Below, in pieces: positions 16,742-25,940 of a stretch of DNA of 64,000 nucleotides; the stretch's first letter is position 1, and each line of letters starts with the position of its first letter. The notes below the pieces were generated by a model that saw nothing but the letters and a program-made list of their open reading frames with translations, was not told where the DNA came from and searched no databases. Source of the DNA: Bacteroidales bacterium UBA4772 (lineage in GTDB: Bacteria; Bacteroidota; Bacteroidia; Bacteroidales; VadinHA17); the NCBI GenBank assembly GCA_002403305.1, contig DHHM01000001.1, positions 1 to 64,000 on the forward strand, given 5' to 3'. The translations under genes were made by a program, and so were the position numbers.

Positions 16742-19700
16742 TTATCTCCCTATAACTACAGCATCACCTGTGACCGTGACCCCCTTCAGGACTTCGGCAT
16801 AATCTGCCCAGGGCCCTTCAAGGAATCCGTCAATAAGCTTCAGCGCTTCCGTAAGTGCAGCCTCAGCATCGTTCATGCTCTTCTCCTCCTGCGGCGAGGG
16901 AACCCCCGAAGCCATCAGCAGCGCACGGTAACCGTTGATCCGGGAGATGAGTCCTTCCTCCCTGCGACCAAAAGTCTTGTCTATCTCTGTAAGGTTCACT
17001 TTAACAGTCTTATGAATATCTGAAACAGCAGTTGCGAAGGCGGGTATTTCCGTGATGAGACTATCACTCTTCGCAATGCTCTCCCTGATCCCGGTGATCT
17101 TTTTGAGTTTGTCATTCAGGGCTGTAACACGTGCACTGAATGCCTCAGCCATCTCATAATTCTTTCTTAGGGCTTCAATGTCAGGAGCCTCTCTCCTCGG
17201 ATCGGCATTGACCTTCACACTGGTAGTGGCACTGCTCTCTCCATTTGTAAGTGTCACGCTGTAGGTGCCGGGAATGATGACACCGCCAAAGTTCCTGTAC
17301 CATCTCGATCTCGGATCCTCACGCTGCTGCTCGGAAGGATATAAGGCCACAGGGAGGGGATCACGATCGAAGCGCCACGTAAAGCGGTTGAAACCGCGCA
17401 CCGCATCTACCTCCGTCGACCTGACACTCTTGCCAGTCTCATCTTTTATTTCTGCCTTGATCTTACCTGCGGGTTCACTTGTGTAAAACGAGATCATAGC
17501 TCCCTGCTGCCGGTTCTCGCCCCGGAACATTGCATCACCGTAGAAATAGTAGCCGGGAAGGTTGCGTGTGGAAACCATGTAGGCTTCAGGTGCTTCGAAA
17601 GCCGTAATACTGCTCTCCAGCAGCTTTTTGCCGTCTGAAGCAAGGGCACGCAGAGGTCTTATGTCATCAAGAATCCAGACAGCGCGCCCGAAGGTCGCGA
17701 TGACCAGGTCATGCTCCCGCGGGTGTATGGTCATGTCGTACGTTGAGACTGTGGGGTAACCGCTGGTCCACCTGTTCCATTCCTCACCGCCGTCAAACGA
17801 AACATAAAGGCCGTATTCGGTACCTGCGAACATCAGCCGGGGCTCAATGGGATCCTGGACAAAGCAGAGCACATATCCCCAAACATCCGTATCGTCCATG
17901 ATCCGCTTCCAGCTCTTGCCAAGATCCTTCGTTCTGTAAAGGTAGGCTGCATTGTCGCCCTGACGGTAATCGTTTACAACAGCGTAGGCCTCTTCGGGGT
18001 TATGCCTTGAGGCTGTAATCTGGGGTACCCAGGCGTTGCGCGGCATGCCCTTGATGTTCTGAGAAGTGTTCTTCCAGGTGGTACCACCGTCGCTGGTGAC
18101 CTGTATCATGCCGTCATCGGTGCCGGCCCAGATAATGTCACGCTGCAGGGGGCTTGGCGAGATGGTGATCACCGTACAGTGGTTCTCCGCACCTGTAGCC
18201 TCATGCGTGATGCCTCCGCTCTCATCCTGCTTCTGCTTTTCGGGGTCGTTGGTGGTCAGGTCAGGAGAGATCCTGGTCCAGCTGTCACCCCTGTCTCTGC
18301 TCCTGTGCACAAACTGACTTCCAAAATAGATGGTGTTGTTGTCAAAGGGATCCTGCGCCAGGGCTGAATTCCAGTTAAAACGGAGCTTCTCCTCACCCTC
18401 GGCCACCGGCCTGATGCTCTTGCTCCACCCGGTGGTCACATCTATTCTCTGCAATGACCCTCCCTGCGTCTGTGCATAGCAGTAGCGACTGTCACCGGGG
18501 ACGGGAAGGGCGTCAAAGCCGTCACCTCCCACCAGGAAATCATACATCTCATTGATAAGCGGACCACGATGCCATGAGTAGGCCGGACCCCTCCATGAGC
18601 CGTTATCCTGCAGCCCGCCGTATATATTGTAGGGCAACTCGTTGTCAACATTGATGTGATAAAACTGGCCTACGGGCAGGTTCTCAATGTGTCTCCAGGT
18701 GACTCCCTTGTCGTAGGTTATGCCCATTCCCCCGTCATTGCCGTCAATCATCCTGTCAGGATTTGCGGGATCGATATACCAGGCGTGGTGATCAAGATGG
18801 ACTGACTCAGCTGTGCGTTTGTCAAAGGTCAGGGCACCGTCTTCGCTTACGTTGACACCCGAATAGAGAGTGTAGACCCTGTTCTCATTCTGAGGGTCAA
18901 CATATATCTCCGCATAGTAAAACGGCCTGCTGCCTATGTTGCGTTCACCCCTCTTCTCCCAGGTAACACCGCCGTCAGTGGAACGGTAGATGGCCGATGG
19001 CTTTGACTCGACATAGGCGTAGACATATGAGGGGTTCGATGCCGCTACTGCAAGCCCGATCCGCCCTTTCTCTTCCGGTAGTCCCCCGGTGACCTCGGTG
19101 AAGGTGTCACCCCCGTCACGGGTGAGCCAGAGTCCCGACCCTTCAGATGATGATCTGAAAAACCAGGGCCAGCGCTGGTGATCCCACATGGCCACAAATA
19201 TTTTGCCGGGGTTGGAGGGGTCCATAACCATATCAGCTACCCCGGAGGTCTCATTGGTAAAGAGAATCTGCTCCCAGGTATTGCCGCCATCGGTGGACCG
19301 GTATAGTCCTCTCTCGGTATGAGGTGCCCATGGATTGCCTATAGCGCCTGCAAAGATGATATCCGGATCAACAGGGTCAATGATTATCCTGTGAATGTAG
19401 CGGGTAAGCTCCAGACCCATGCACTTCCAGGTTAAACCTCCGTCGGTGCTCTTGTAAATACCGTAACCTCCCGTAACGCTGTTGCGCGGGTTGCCTTCCC
19501 CTGTGCCTGCCCAGACAATGTCAGGCCTGACAGGATCAACGGCAAGAGCGCCAATTGACGCCACTTCCTCATTCTCAAAGATGGGGGTAAAGGTGGTACC
19601 TGCATTATTTGTCTTCCATAGTCCGCCGGAGGCGGTGCCGACATAGAAGAGGTTTTCATTTCGGGGATCGACGGCAAACGAAGTCACCCTTCCGCTCATG

Positions 19701-19819
19701 CCTCCAGGACCGATATTCCTGGTTTTTATGCCGCTGAAAAGGCTCATGTCTCTCTTCTGGGCTGTAACAGCTATCGCCAGAGATGCAATCAGGGCAGATA
19801 AAAGTACTTTTCTGAACAT
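16742..19819 (-). CDS. Exported BNR/sortilin-like beta-propeller protein
   Basis: A large secreted or periplasmic protein. The start at the Met of MFRKVLLSALIASLAIAVTA gives a clean Sec signal; eleven further codons upstream are unlikely to be used. At least nine Asp-box (BNR) repeats of the form S-x-DGG-x-TW are spread over residues about 140-700 (STDGGLTW, STDGGNTW, TRDGGDTF, STDGGVTW, SRDRGDSW, TSDGGTTW, TKDLGKSW, SFDGGEEW and others), indicating a VPS10/sortilin-like or xyloglucanase-like double propeller. The C-terminal 300 residues form a beta-sandwich-like domain plus a helical tail (EALRKNYEMAEAFSARVTAL). Databases usually label such proteins glycosyl hydrolase, but no catalytic acid is evident to me, so enzymatic function is unproven. 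Confidence 0.8.
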   Translation of the reverse strand: MFRKVLLSALIASLAIAVTAQKRDMSLFSGIKTRNIGPGGMSGRVTSFAVDPRNENLFYVGTASGGLWKTNNAGTTFTPIFENEEVASIGALAVDPVRPDIVWAGTGEGNPRNSVTGGYGIYKSTDGGLTWKCMGLELTRYIHRIIIDPVDPDIIFAGAIGNPWAPHTERGLYRSTDGGNTWEQILFTNETSGVADMVMDPSNPGKIFVAMWDHQRWPWFFRSSSEGSGLWLTRDGGDTFTEVTGGLPEEKGRIGLAVAASNPSYVYAYVESKPSAIYRSTDGGVTWEKRGERNIGSRPFYYAEIYVDPQNENRVYTLYSGVNVSEDGALTFDKRTAESVHLDHHAWYIDPANPDRMIDGNDGGMGITYDKGVTWRHIENLPVGQFYHINVDNELPYNIYGGLQDNGSWRGPAYSWHRGPLINEMYDFLVGGDGFDALPVPGDSRYCYAQTQGGSLQRIDVTTGWSKSIRPVAEGEEKLRFNWNSALAQDPFDNNTIYFGSQFVHRSRDRGDSWTRISPDLTTNDPEKQKQDESGGITHEATGAENHCTVITISPSPLQRDIIWAGTDDGMIQVTSDGGTTWKNTSQNIKGMPRNAWVPQITASRHNPEEAYAVVNDYRQGDNAAYLYRTKDLGKSWKRIMDDTDVWGYVLCFVQDPIEPRLMFAGTEYGLYVSFDGGEEWNRWTSGYPTVSTYDMTIHPREHDLVIATFGRAVWILDDIRPLRALASDGKKLLESSITAFEAPEAYMVSTRNLPGYYFYGDAMFRGENRQQGAMISFYTSEPAGKIKAEIKDETGKSVRSTEVDAVRGFNRFTWRFDRDPLPVALYPSEQQREDPRSRWYRNFGGVIIPGTYSVTLTNGESSATTSVKVNADPRREAPDIEALRKNYEMAEAFSARVTALNDKLKKITGIRESIAKSDSLITEIPAFATAVSDIHKTVKVNLTEIDKTFGRREEGLISRINGYRALLMASGVPSPQEEKSMNDAEAALTEALKLIDGFLEGPWADYAEVLKGVTVTGDAVVIGR

Positions 19820-19906
19820 AGCTATAGCATTTAGGGAGGACAATTTAACCAAATAAAACTTAAAGGAGCAGTTCGTGCAATGTGTTTTACAATATGAGAG
19901 AGGGCA

Positions 19907-20608
19907 TCACGACTGCAGGAGAAAGACCGTCGGACGTTTATCAAGATTGGGCAGCGCTTCTCTCCAGGCAGCTACGCTCTTCGTTCTGACAAATTCGGTA
20001 TCGAGGGTGATGTCTGCTGCTATACAGAGGCGGGTTGAGGGTCTGCATACTGCCAGGATATCCTGCAGCATCTTCCCGTTCCGGAAGGGAGTCTCCATGA
20101 ATATCTGCGTCTCGCCACCGGCAGAACGTCGCTCAAGATCCCGGAGGGCCTTCTGCCTGACGGCGCTCTCCACGGGCAGATAGCCGTGAAAGGCGAACCT
20201 CTGCCCGTTGAGGCCCGACGAGACCAGGGCCAGCATTATTGAGGAGGGACCGGTAAGAGGGATGACCCGTATATTCATGCGATGCGCCTCGGCAGCAACA
20301 ATGCTTCCCGGATCGGCCAGACCCGGCATTCCTGCTTCACTCATCACCCCGGCATCAGCCCCTGCTGATACCCTCCTGAGGAGATCCGGGATCATGGCAG
20401 GGTCAGAGTGCTTGCCGACAGGAAAAAAGAGAGTGTCATTAAGCGGAAAACCCCTGTCAAGAGTTCTCAGAAACCGCCGTGCACTCCTTATGTCCTCAAC
20501 GGCAAAGAGCCTGAGGGAAAGGACGACCTTTGTTGTGCCCGCAGGTATGGACTGAGCGTGGTCAGGATTGCCGAGCGTTACCGGCACCATGTATATTACT
20601 CCACTCAT
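19907..20608 (-). CDS. RsmI-family SAM-dependent methyltransferase (short form)
   Basis: Tetrapyrrole-methylase-fold methyltransferase of the RsmI family, whose best-known member 2'-O-methylates C1402 of 16S rRNA. The chosen start MSGVIYMVPVTLGN leads straight into the first strand of the fold; sixteen upstream codons are not conserved-looking. Family hallmarks are VMSEAGMPGLADPGSIVAAEA, PLTGPSSIMLALVSSGLNG and FHGYLP, and IFMETPFRNGKML. At about 233 residues it is shorter than canonical RsmI and lacks its C-terminal extension. Many Bacteroidota carry such a short paralogue beside a full RsmI, so its true substrate may differ. Confidence 0.85.
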   Translation of the reverse strand: MSGVIYMVPVTLGNPDHAQSIPAGTTKVVLSLRLFAVEDIRSARRFLRTLDRGFPLNDTLFFPVGKHSDPAMIPDLLRRVSAGADAGVMSEAGMPGLADPGSIVAAEAHRMNIRVIPLTGPSSIMLALVSSGLNGQRFAFHGYLPVESAVRQKALRDLERRSAGGETQIFMETPFRNGKMLQDILAVCRPSTRLCIAADITLDTEFVRTKSVAAWREALPNLDKRPTVFLLQS

Positions 20609-20675
20609 TCGTGCTGACTTATGATCCGGTAAAGATAGACAAAAGCCAGTGCTCATGCCAAAGTGACAACCGATA

Positions 20676-20706
20676 TTGTTCTTCTCTTATTTTCGGGTTA
20701 TGTTTG
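20676..20706 (+). promoter_or_regulatory. Bacteroidota-type promoter of the MBL-fold gene
   Basis: TTG at 20676-20678, a 20-bp spacer and TATGTTTG at 20699-20706 fit the Bacteroidota -33/-7 consensus. The start codon follows 14 bp later. Confidence 0.55.
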
Positions 20707-20720
20707 CATAACCAATCCGA

Positions 20721-21494
20721 ATGCCAGTGAAAATCACTTTTCTTGGAACGGGAACCTCCCAGGGCGTACCGGTTATTGCCTGCGAGTGCTCTACCTGTAT
20801 GTCGGCTGACAGCAGGGACAAGAGGCTCAGGACCTCCCTGCTCGTGGAGATTGACAGTAATACTTTCGTCATTGACGCAGGTCCCGACTTCCGGCAACAG
20901 ATGCTTACCGCCAGGGTCAAAAAGCTTGATGCCATACTCCTTACCCATGAACATAAAGACCATATAGCCGGGATGGATGACCTCCGTGCCTTTAATCACA
21001 GGAGCCAGGCGGCTATTGACATCTATGCCGAGGAGAGAGTCCATAACGCAGTCAGAAAAGAGTACTCTTACGTCTTCTCGGAAAACCGATATCCAGGTGT
21101 ACCCAGGATGGAACTGCACGTTATCAGTGAGCATAGTTTTGAAATCAATGGCGTTGAGGTGATACCCCTGCGGGTCTTTCATTACCGGCTGCCGATTCTT
21201 GGCTTCAGGATAGGAAATATGGCCTATATTACTGACACCAATTACGTTCCTGAGGAGACAAAAGAACTGCTGGTAGGAGTGAAGTACCTGGTGATCAACG
21301 CCCTCAGGAAAGAGAAACATGTATCACATTTCAGCCTTGGAGAGGCAGTCGGTTTTATACGGGAAATTTCTCCGAAGAAAGCCTTCATAACACATATCAG
21401 CCATCAGATGGGAAAACATGAGGAGGTGAACAGGGAACTTCCTGTAAATGTCACATTGGCATGGGACGGGCTGGAGGTGATCTGTGAAGACTGA
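20721..21494 (+). CDS. Metallo-beta-lactamase-fold hydrolase, PhnP-like
   Basis: Cytoplasmic zinc or manganese hydrolase of 257 residues. The opening KITFLGTGTSQGVPVIACEC and the metal motif LLTHEHKDHIAGMDDLRAFN (HxHxDH) place it in the PhnP/RNase Z-like branch; later metal ligands are visible in FHYRLPILGF, AYITDTNYV and FITHISHQMG. The Cys-rich start (CECSTC, about residues 18-23) recalls the structural zinc site of PhnP. No phn genes are nearby, so a role in C-P lyase metabolism is unlikely; a general cyclic-phosphodiester or nucleotide phosphodiesterase is plausible. It is monocistronic, with its own promoter and a convergent neighbour 1 bp away. Confidence 0.85.
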   Translation: MPVKITFLGTGTSQGVPVIACECSTCMSADSRDKRLRTSLLVEIDSNTFVIDAGPDFRQQMLTARVKKLDAILLTHEHKDHIAGMDDLRAFNHRSQAAIDIYAEERVHNAVRKEYSYVFSENRYPGVPRMELHVISEHSFEINGVEVIPLRVFHYRLPILGFRIGNMAYITDTNYVPEETKELLVGVKYLVINALRKEKHVSHFSLGEAVGFIREISPKKAFITHISHQMGKHEEVNRELPVNVTLAWDGLEVICED

Positions 21495-21495
21495 A

Positions 21496-21702
21496 TTACC
21501 GCTTCTTGTAACGGTACAGTTTTTTCTGATATTTTTTTGAGAAGAAATATTTGTTGCGGCCAAGTTGCGAGGTATCAATGTATGAGTTCTTCCTTGCATC
21601 CCGGTAAGTGTTCTTTTTGGTCGATGCACATCCCGGCATCAGCAGGATAGCTGCCAGAAACAGGATGATAAATGATATGCCTTTGAACTTTCTTCTATTC
21701 AT
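21496..21702 (-). CDS. Small basic lipoprotein
   Basis: A 68-residue lipoprotein. From the internal Met, MNRRKFKGISFIILFLAAIL leads to the lipobox LMPGC. The mature peptide (about 43 residues) is very basic and rich in Lys, Tyr and Arg, ending KKLYRYKKR. Small lipoproteins of this kind are common in Bacteroidota, but I do not recognise a named family. The basic tail could bind peptidoglycan-associated acidic polymers, LPS or nucleic acid; this is speculation. It is convergent with the MBL-fold gene, separated from its stop by one base. Confidence 0.6.
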   Translation of the reverse strand: MNRRKFKGISFIILFLAAILLMPGCASTKKNTYRDARKNSYIDTSQLGRNKYFFSKKYQKKLYRYKKR

Positions 21703-21877
21703 CGGTTTAGTCCGTATCGGCATCTAAAAGTAGTAATAAAAACCCTGACATCCTGATAAAATTAACTTCTTTGCCTAAAATAGCTCATTGACTGTACCTT
21801 CCCCTTTTATTTTCAGATACAATATCCTAAATTGCACTCCCGTTAAGTCGGATAGCAATTTTTCAGGTTATACTCAA

Positions 21878-24652
21878 ATGTACTGCTTAAAGTTTCGCTT
21901 TTTTGCCCTTTTTTTGCTCTTTCTGATGCCGCTTTCAGCCCAGAAGCTTGAAAACCTTGGCATTGTGAAGGACAACGGAGCAGATGTTGTAGCCCTGGTG
22001 CTGGAAGACAGCAGCCGTATCACCATGACTGCTCCCAAACCTCTTTTCAGCTTCAGGCTTGACGGTGTTTATTTTGATTCTGACGATGTGCCGGCCGGAC
22101 TGACAGGTAACCGTTTTTTGATGATTTTTCCCGGAGGCATTGAGGCCGGGTTTACTCCAAGGGGTGGATCTCATCCCGGTTTTTTAGCTGAGCTGGTACT
22201 GAAAAACAACTGGAATGACACTGTAATTATAAGCGACGTAGTGCCCTTCGGCGAGAATGGCAACAGCGCCTGGATCACCGGTTACGGCCCCCCGGGCCTC
22301 GCCAGGGCAAACCTCTTCCTGCCGGGAAAGAGCCCCGTCAGGGTTATATTGCCGGACAATGCCTGGGAGACAGGCTTTGCAACCTTTGAAGCCGGAGGGG
22401 GAGTGTCGGTAAGCGCCATTGCCAGACGCATTGGCACAGATAGCGGAACAGTCAGACGATATGAAACAATCCTGCCGCCGGGAGCGACAGTGAGGTACCA
22501 CATATGGGCAGACCTCTACAGGGGATCATGGCAGGAGGGACTTCGACTGATGTTCTCTGAGCGCTGGCTCTATGACCTTACAGGCTTTGATGATACCCTC
22601 TACAGTCGCGATGACCTGAAGTGGATACGGAGAAGCTACCTGATGATCCTGCAGATGGCATGGGACAGGGAGTTTTATGACCGCTTCAGCGGCAAAGATA
22701 ACTTTGGCAACCTCCTGTCAGAATACAACAGCCTCTTCGGGCATGTCGATGTCTACGGTATCTGGCCCACATGGCCCAGGCTCGGACTCGATGAGAGAAA
22801 CCAATGGGACTTATACAGGGACCTGCCCGGCGGTACAGAGCGACTGAGAGCTGTCAGCAGGCAGGCAAGACTGAATGACTGCCGTTTCTTTATATCCTAT
22901 AATCCGTGGGACCGCAGTACGAGGGAGGAGGACCATCTTGCAGGCATGGCTGCCATCATTGCCGGTACGGAAGCTGACGGTGTGGTGCTGGATACCGAAG
23001 GACGATCCTCGGATGAACTGCAGGATGCGGCAGACACCGTACGCAAGGGCGTAATTATGTATTCCGAAGGTATGCCGGTGATCAGGGATATGCCGGGAAT
23101 TGTTGCGGCAAGAGTACACAATGCTCTCTTCCTGAGTCCGGAACTGAACCTTAACAAGCTGGTGCGACCTGACTTTGCCATCTTTCGGGTTGCTGACGTC
23201 GGAGAGGATATCCTGCACAGGGAGATATCAGTCGCATTCTTTAACGGCTACGGTACCGAACTTAACCTCTTCAGACCCGGAAGACGCAACGAAGAGTACA
23301 GGTCGGATCTTGACTATCTGGCCTCAACAACATACATCCTTAGAAGAAACAGCGATGCCTTCCTCGATATGAAGTGGACTCCTCTGGTCAAAAGCATGGC
23401 AGACAGGCTATATGTCAACAGCTGGAGGGCAGGAGAGAAGAGCATATATACCGTCCTGAGCATGGATAATCTGGGTTACGACGGACCTCTCTTCTCAGTG
23501 GGCGACACTGCCGGGAAACACCTCGTCTCCCTCTGGAGACATGAGGAACTGCTGCCGTCGGTGATAAACGGTCAGCTTATGGTGCCGGTAAAGACTGAGG
23601 GATGGAGCCGGTCACACAACGGAACAAGGAAGGAGAGCTCCGTTGATTGCATAGCCTTGCTGCCTCAGCTGATCAGTAGCTGCATAAAGGAGAACAGCCT
23701 CTACATCTCCTCTGACACCGCCGGTCTTCTGTCACTCTACACCGGATCACCGGGCTACGGTAATTCTCCCGTGATGGAGTTCCGATCACCTGCCGACACC
23801 CTCATTCCCATAGAGAGACTGTTCGGGATTTCCGGGGAAAAGATAGTCATCGAACTGACAGATGAGGGATTACTGCTTGATGAAAGAGTGATCACCACCG
23901 AGGCGGGTATGCCATGGCTCATCTCAGAGAGGAGGCGGACGCTCCCGCTGGTGGAGATGCCGGAAGATATGGTCACTGTTCCTGCTGCAACGGTGAGCTA
24001 CAGCCTCGATGCCAATGATGAATTCATAGTCTATCCCAATGCCGGAAAGGTGGTTACTGTAGAGACCGACACCTTTCTCATCGACAGATACCCGGTCACC
24101 AATGAGCAGTTCCTACGTTTCATAAGAGAGACAAGGTATATCCCTGACGATACAACCAACTATCTCAGGCACTGGGAGGGTGGAATGCCGGCAGGTGGAC
24201 AGGAGCGCTACCCGGTTGTCTGGGTGAGCCTGGATGATGCCAGGGCCTATGCCCTCTGGGCGGGCAAGAGACTGCCAACGGAGGGGGAGTGGCAGTTGGC
24301 AGCACAGGGTACCGACGGCCGGGAGTGGCCATGGGGCGACGAATTTCATGCCACAAAATGCAATAACGGATTTGGCAGGCCGACACCTGTTGATGCCTTC
24401 CCGAAAGGAGAGAGCCCATACGGCGTGGCAGACCTGGTGGGCAATGTGTGGCAGATGACCGGCGATGTCTACTCCAACGGGGTTTACTACTTCAATATAA
24501 TCAGGGGAGGGAGCTACTTCAAGCCGGAATCAAGCTGGTGGTATATACAGGGCGGGCCCCAGCCGCTCACAAAGACCCAGATGCAGCTTCTCGTCTCACC
24601 CGGCTATGACCGCAGCGCCACGGTGGGATTCCGGTGCGCGATGGACTTGTAG
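21878..24652 (+). CDS. Exported putative glycosidase-like protein with C-terminal FGE-like domain
   Basis: A 924-residue exported protein. The start at MYCLKFRFFALFLLFLMPLSAQ gives a signal peptide; the longer frame upstream is rejected. Residues about 20-240 look like a beta-sandwich; residues about 250-560 resemble a TIM-barrel glycosidase (YGIWPTWPRLGLDERNQWD, FFISYNPWDRSTREED, ADGVVLDTEG, with possible acidic catalytic residues); the last 220 residues are a formylglycine-generating-enzyme/SUMF1-like domain (IDRYPVTNEQFLRFI, WVSLDDARAYALWAGKRLP, TEGEWQLAA, NVWQMTGDV, IIRGGSY). The FGE catalytic cysteine pair is not seen after RGGSY, so this domain is probably a binding module. Carbohydrate processing at the cell surface is the most natural guess. 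I do not know a characterised homologue. Confidence 0.7.
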   Translation: MYCLKFRFFALFLLFLMPLSAQKLENLGIVKDNGADVVALVLEDSSRITMTAPKPLFSFRLDGVYFDSDDVPAGLTGNRFLMIFPGGIEAGFTPRGGSHPGFLAELVLKNNWNDTVIISDVVPFGENGNSAWITGYGPPGLARANLFLPGKSPVRVILPDNAWETGFATFEAGGGVSVSAIARRIGTDSGTVRRYETILPPGATVRYHIWADLYRGSWQEGLRLMFSERWLYDLTGFDDTLYSRDDLKWIRRSYLMILQMAWDREFYDRFSGKDNFGNLLSEYNSLFGHVDVYGIWPTWPRLGLDERNQWDLYRDLPGGTERLRAVSRQARLNDCRFFISYNPWDRSTREEDHLAGMAAIIAGTEADGVVLDTEGRSSDELQDAADTVRKGVIMYSEGMPVIRDMPGIVAARVHNALFLSPELNLNKLVRPDFAIFRVADVGEDILHREISVAFFNGYGTELNLFRPGRRNEEYRSDLDYLASTTYILRRNSDAFLDMKWTPLVKSMADRLYVNSWRAGEKSIYTVLSMDNLGYDGPLFSVGDTAGKHLVSLWRHEELLPSVINGQLMVPVKTEGWSRSHNGTRKESSVDCIALLPQLISSCIKENSLYISSDTAGLLSLYTGSPGYGNSPVMEFRSPADTLIPIERLFGISGEKIVIELTDEGLLLDERVITTEAGMPWLISERRRTLPLVEMPEDMVTVPAATVSYSLDANDEFIVYPNAGKVVTVETDTFLIDRYPVTNEQFLRFIRETRYIPDDTTNYLRHWEGGMPAGGQERYPVVWVSLDDARAYALWAGKRLPTEGEWQLAAQGTDGREWPWGDEFHATKCNNGFGRPTPVDAFPKGESPYGVADLVGNVWQMTGDVYSNGVYYFNIIRGGSYFKPESSWWYIQGGPQPLTKTQMQLLVSPGYDRSATVGFRCAMDL

Positions 24653-24671
24653 CAAGGGAATGGGCAGTAGT

Positions 24672-24780
24672 GGATTTGCGATTTCAGATTTTCGATTTTC
24701 GATTTCTGTAACTATTCGCAAATCGCAAATCGCAAATCGCAAATCGCAAATCGCAAATCTCAAATCGCAAATCTCAAATC
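24672..24780. repeat. AAATCGC heptamer repeat with inverted arms
   Basis: Between two convergent genes, the left arm (24672-24705) holds degenerate copies of GATTTCG/GATTTGC and the right arm (24717-24780) holds about nine tandem copies of the complementary heptamer GCAAATC. The arms can pair into a long imperfect hairpin. The galK stop codon (TGA, 24776-24774) lies inside the right arm. The same heptamer is found directly before folD. Confidence 0.85.
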
Positions 24781-25940
24781 CTCCTTGCTCCGTCACCAAC
24801 ACCGGGCATGTAGAAATCAGCCTTAAGTCCTGTCTTTGCAGTGTATATCTCACCTAATTTGGCGGCAAACTCATCAGTGTGCCGGTTTTCCACTATCGAG
24901 ACGGTGCAACCCCCGAACCCGGCACCGGTCATCCTGGTACCGATGACCCCGGGAAGCTTGCGGCCCTCATATACCAGGGTATCAAGCTCGATGCCCGTCA
25001 CCTCATAATCCGTACAGAGAGAATCGTGCGATTCGTTCATAAGCCGGCCGAAGGTCTCAATATCATTTTTCTCAAGTGCCGTGATGGCTTCCAGGGTCCT
25101 GCCGTTCTCCGTAATGACATGCCTGGCCCTTTTACGCACTACCGTGTCGTCGATGTACCTCTCTGTCATCCACAGGTCGGAAACGGTTAGCTGACTGAGG
25201 TTCCTGACAGGATGGTGCAGGGATATCAGCTCTACAGCCCTCTCGCACTCTGACCGCCGCTCGTTGTATTTGGAGTCGGTAAGACCCCGCCGCTTGTTGG
25301 TGTTGGTAATGATCAGCCGGCGGTCTCCCAGGATCAGCGGTGCATACCTGTACTCCAGAGTGTCACAGTCGAGACTGATGGCGTGATCTCTCTTCCCGAA
25401 ACCTACTGCAAACTGATCCATGATGCCGCAGTTCATTCCCGCAAAAATGTTCTCTGCCCTCTGCGACATTTTTACCAGCTTCATCATCTCTAAACCTGCC
25501 CCGGTGATCTCGTTCAATGCCACGGCAGTGACCATCTCAATGGATGCCGACGACGAGAGACCGGCACCGTTGGGGATGTCTCCATAGAAGAGAAGCTCCA
25601 GCCCGGGGGCGGAGATGCCCTCAAGGGCAAACTCGTTGATGACACCGACGGGGTAGTTGGTCCAGCTTCCCGGTATGGGCGCGTAGACCGGAGAGAGAGG
25701 CACCTCCACCTCACCGGGGAAGTTAAGGCTGTTGAGCCTGATCTTCGTTCCGCCCGTTCGGCGCAACGCCATCACCGTACCGAAATCCAGAGCACAGGGA
25801 AAGACATATCCCCCGTTGTAGTCGGTGTGCTCCCCGATCAGGTTGACACGTCCCGGTGAATAAAAAAAGACAGGGTCTGCTGCCCTGTCCCCGTATGTTT
25901 TGAAGAACTCCTCCCGAAGGAGGTCTATGTCTGCTTTCAT
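24774..25940 (-). CDS. galK: Galactokinase
   Basis: Phosphorylates alpha-D-galactose to galactose-1-phosphate, first committed step of the Leloir pathway. The GHMP-kinase galactokinase signature GRVNLIGEHTDYNGGYVFP lies near residue 28, the ATP-binding loop is PNGAGLSSSASIEMV, and motif III is GTRMTGAGFGGCTVSIV. NCGIMDQFAVGFGKRDHAISLDC is also typical. 388 residues, full length. The start overlaps the dnaA stop by ATGA on the same strand, so galK appears to be translationally coupled to dnaA, an unusual pairing. Its last codon and stop merge into the heptamer repeat. Confidence 0.97.
   Translation of the reverse strand: MKADIDLLREEFFKTYGDRAADPVFFYSPGRVNLIGEHTDYNGGYVFPCALDFGTVMALRRTGGTKIRLNSLNFPGEVEVPLSPVYAPIPGSWTNYPVGVINEFALEGISAPGLELLFYGDIPNGAGLSSSASIEMVTAVALNEITGAGLEMMKLVKMSQRAENIFAGMNCGIMDQFAVGFGKRDHAISLDCDTLEYRYAPLILGDRRLIITNTNKRRGLTDSKYNERRSECERAVELISLHHPVRNLSQLTVSDLWMTERYIDDTVVRKRARHVITENGRTLEAITALEKNDIETFGRLMNESHDSLCTDYEVTGIELDTLVYEGRKLPGVIGTRMTGAGFGGCTVSIVENRHTDEFAAKLGEIYTAKTGLKADFYMPGVGDGARRI

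Noticed and set aside
24000..24652. Functional formylglycine-generating enzyme for sulfatases
   Set aside because: The domain lacks the Cys pair expected after RGGS, and no sulfatase gene is in the window.
24596..24857. Open frames through the heptamer repeat on both strands (FAICDLR and NRKSQIAN repeats)
   Set aside because: They overlap the ends of two solid genes and only restate a 7-bp DNA repeat read in three frames.
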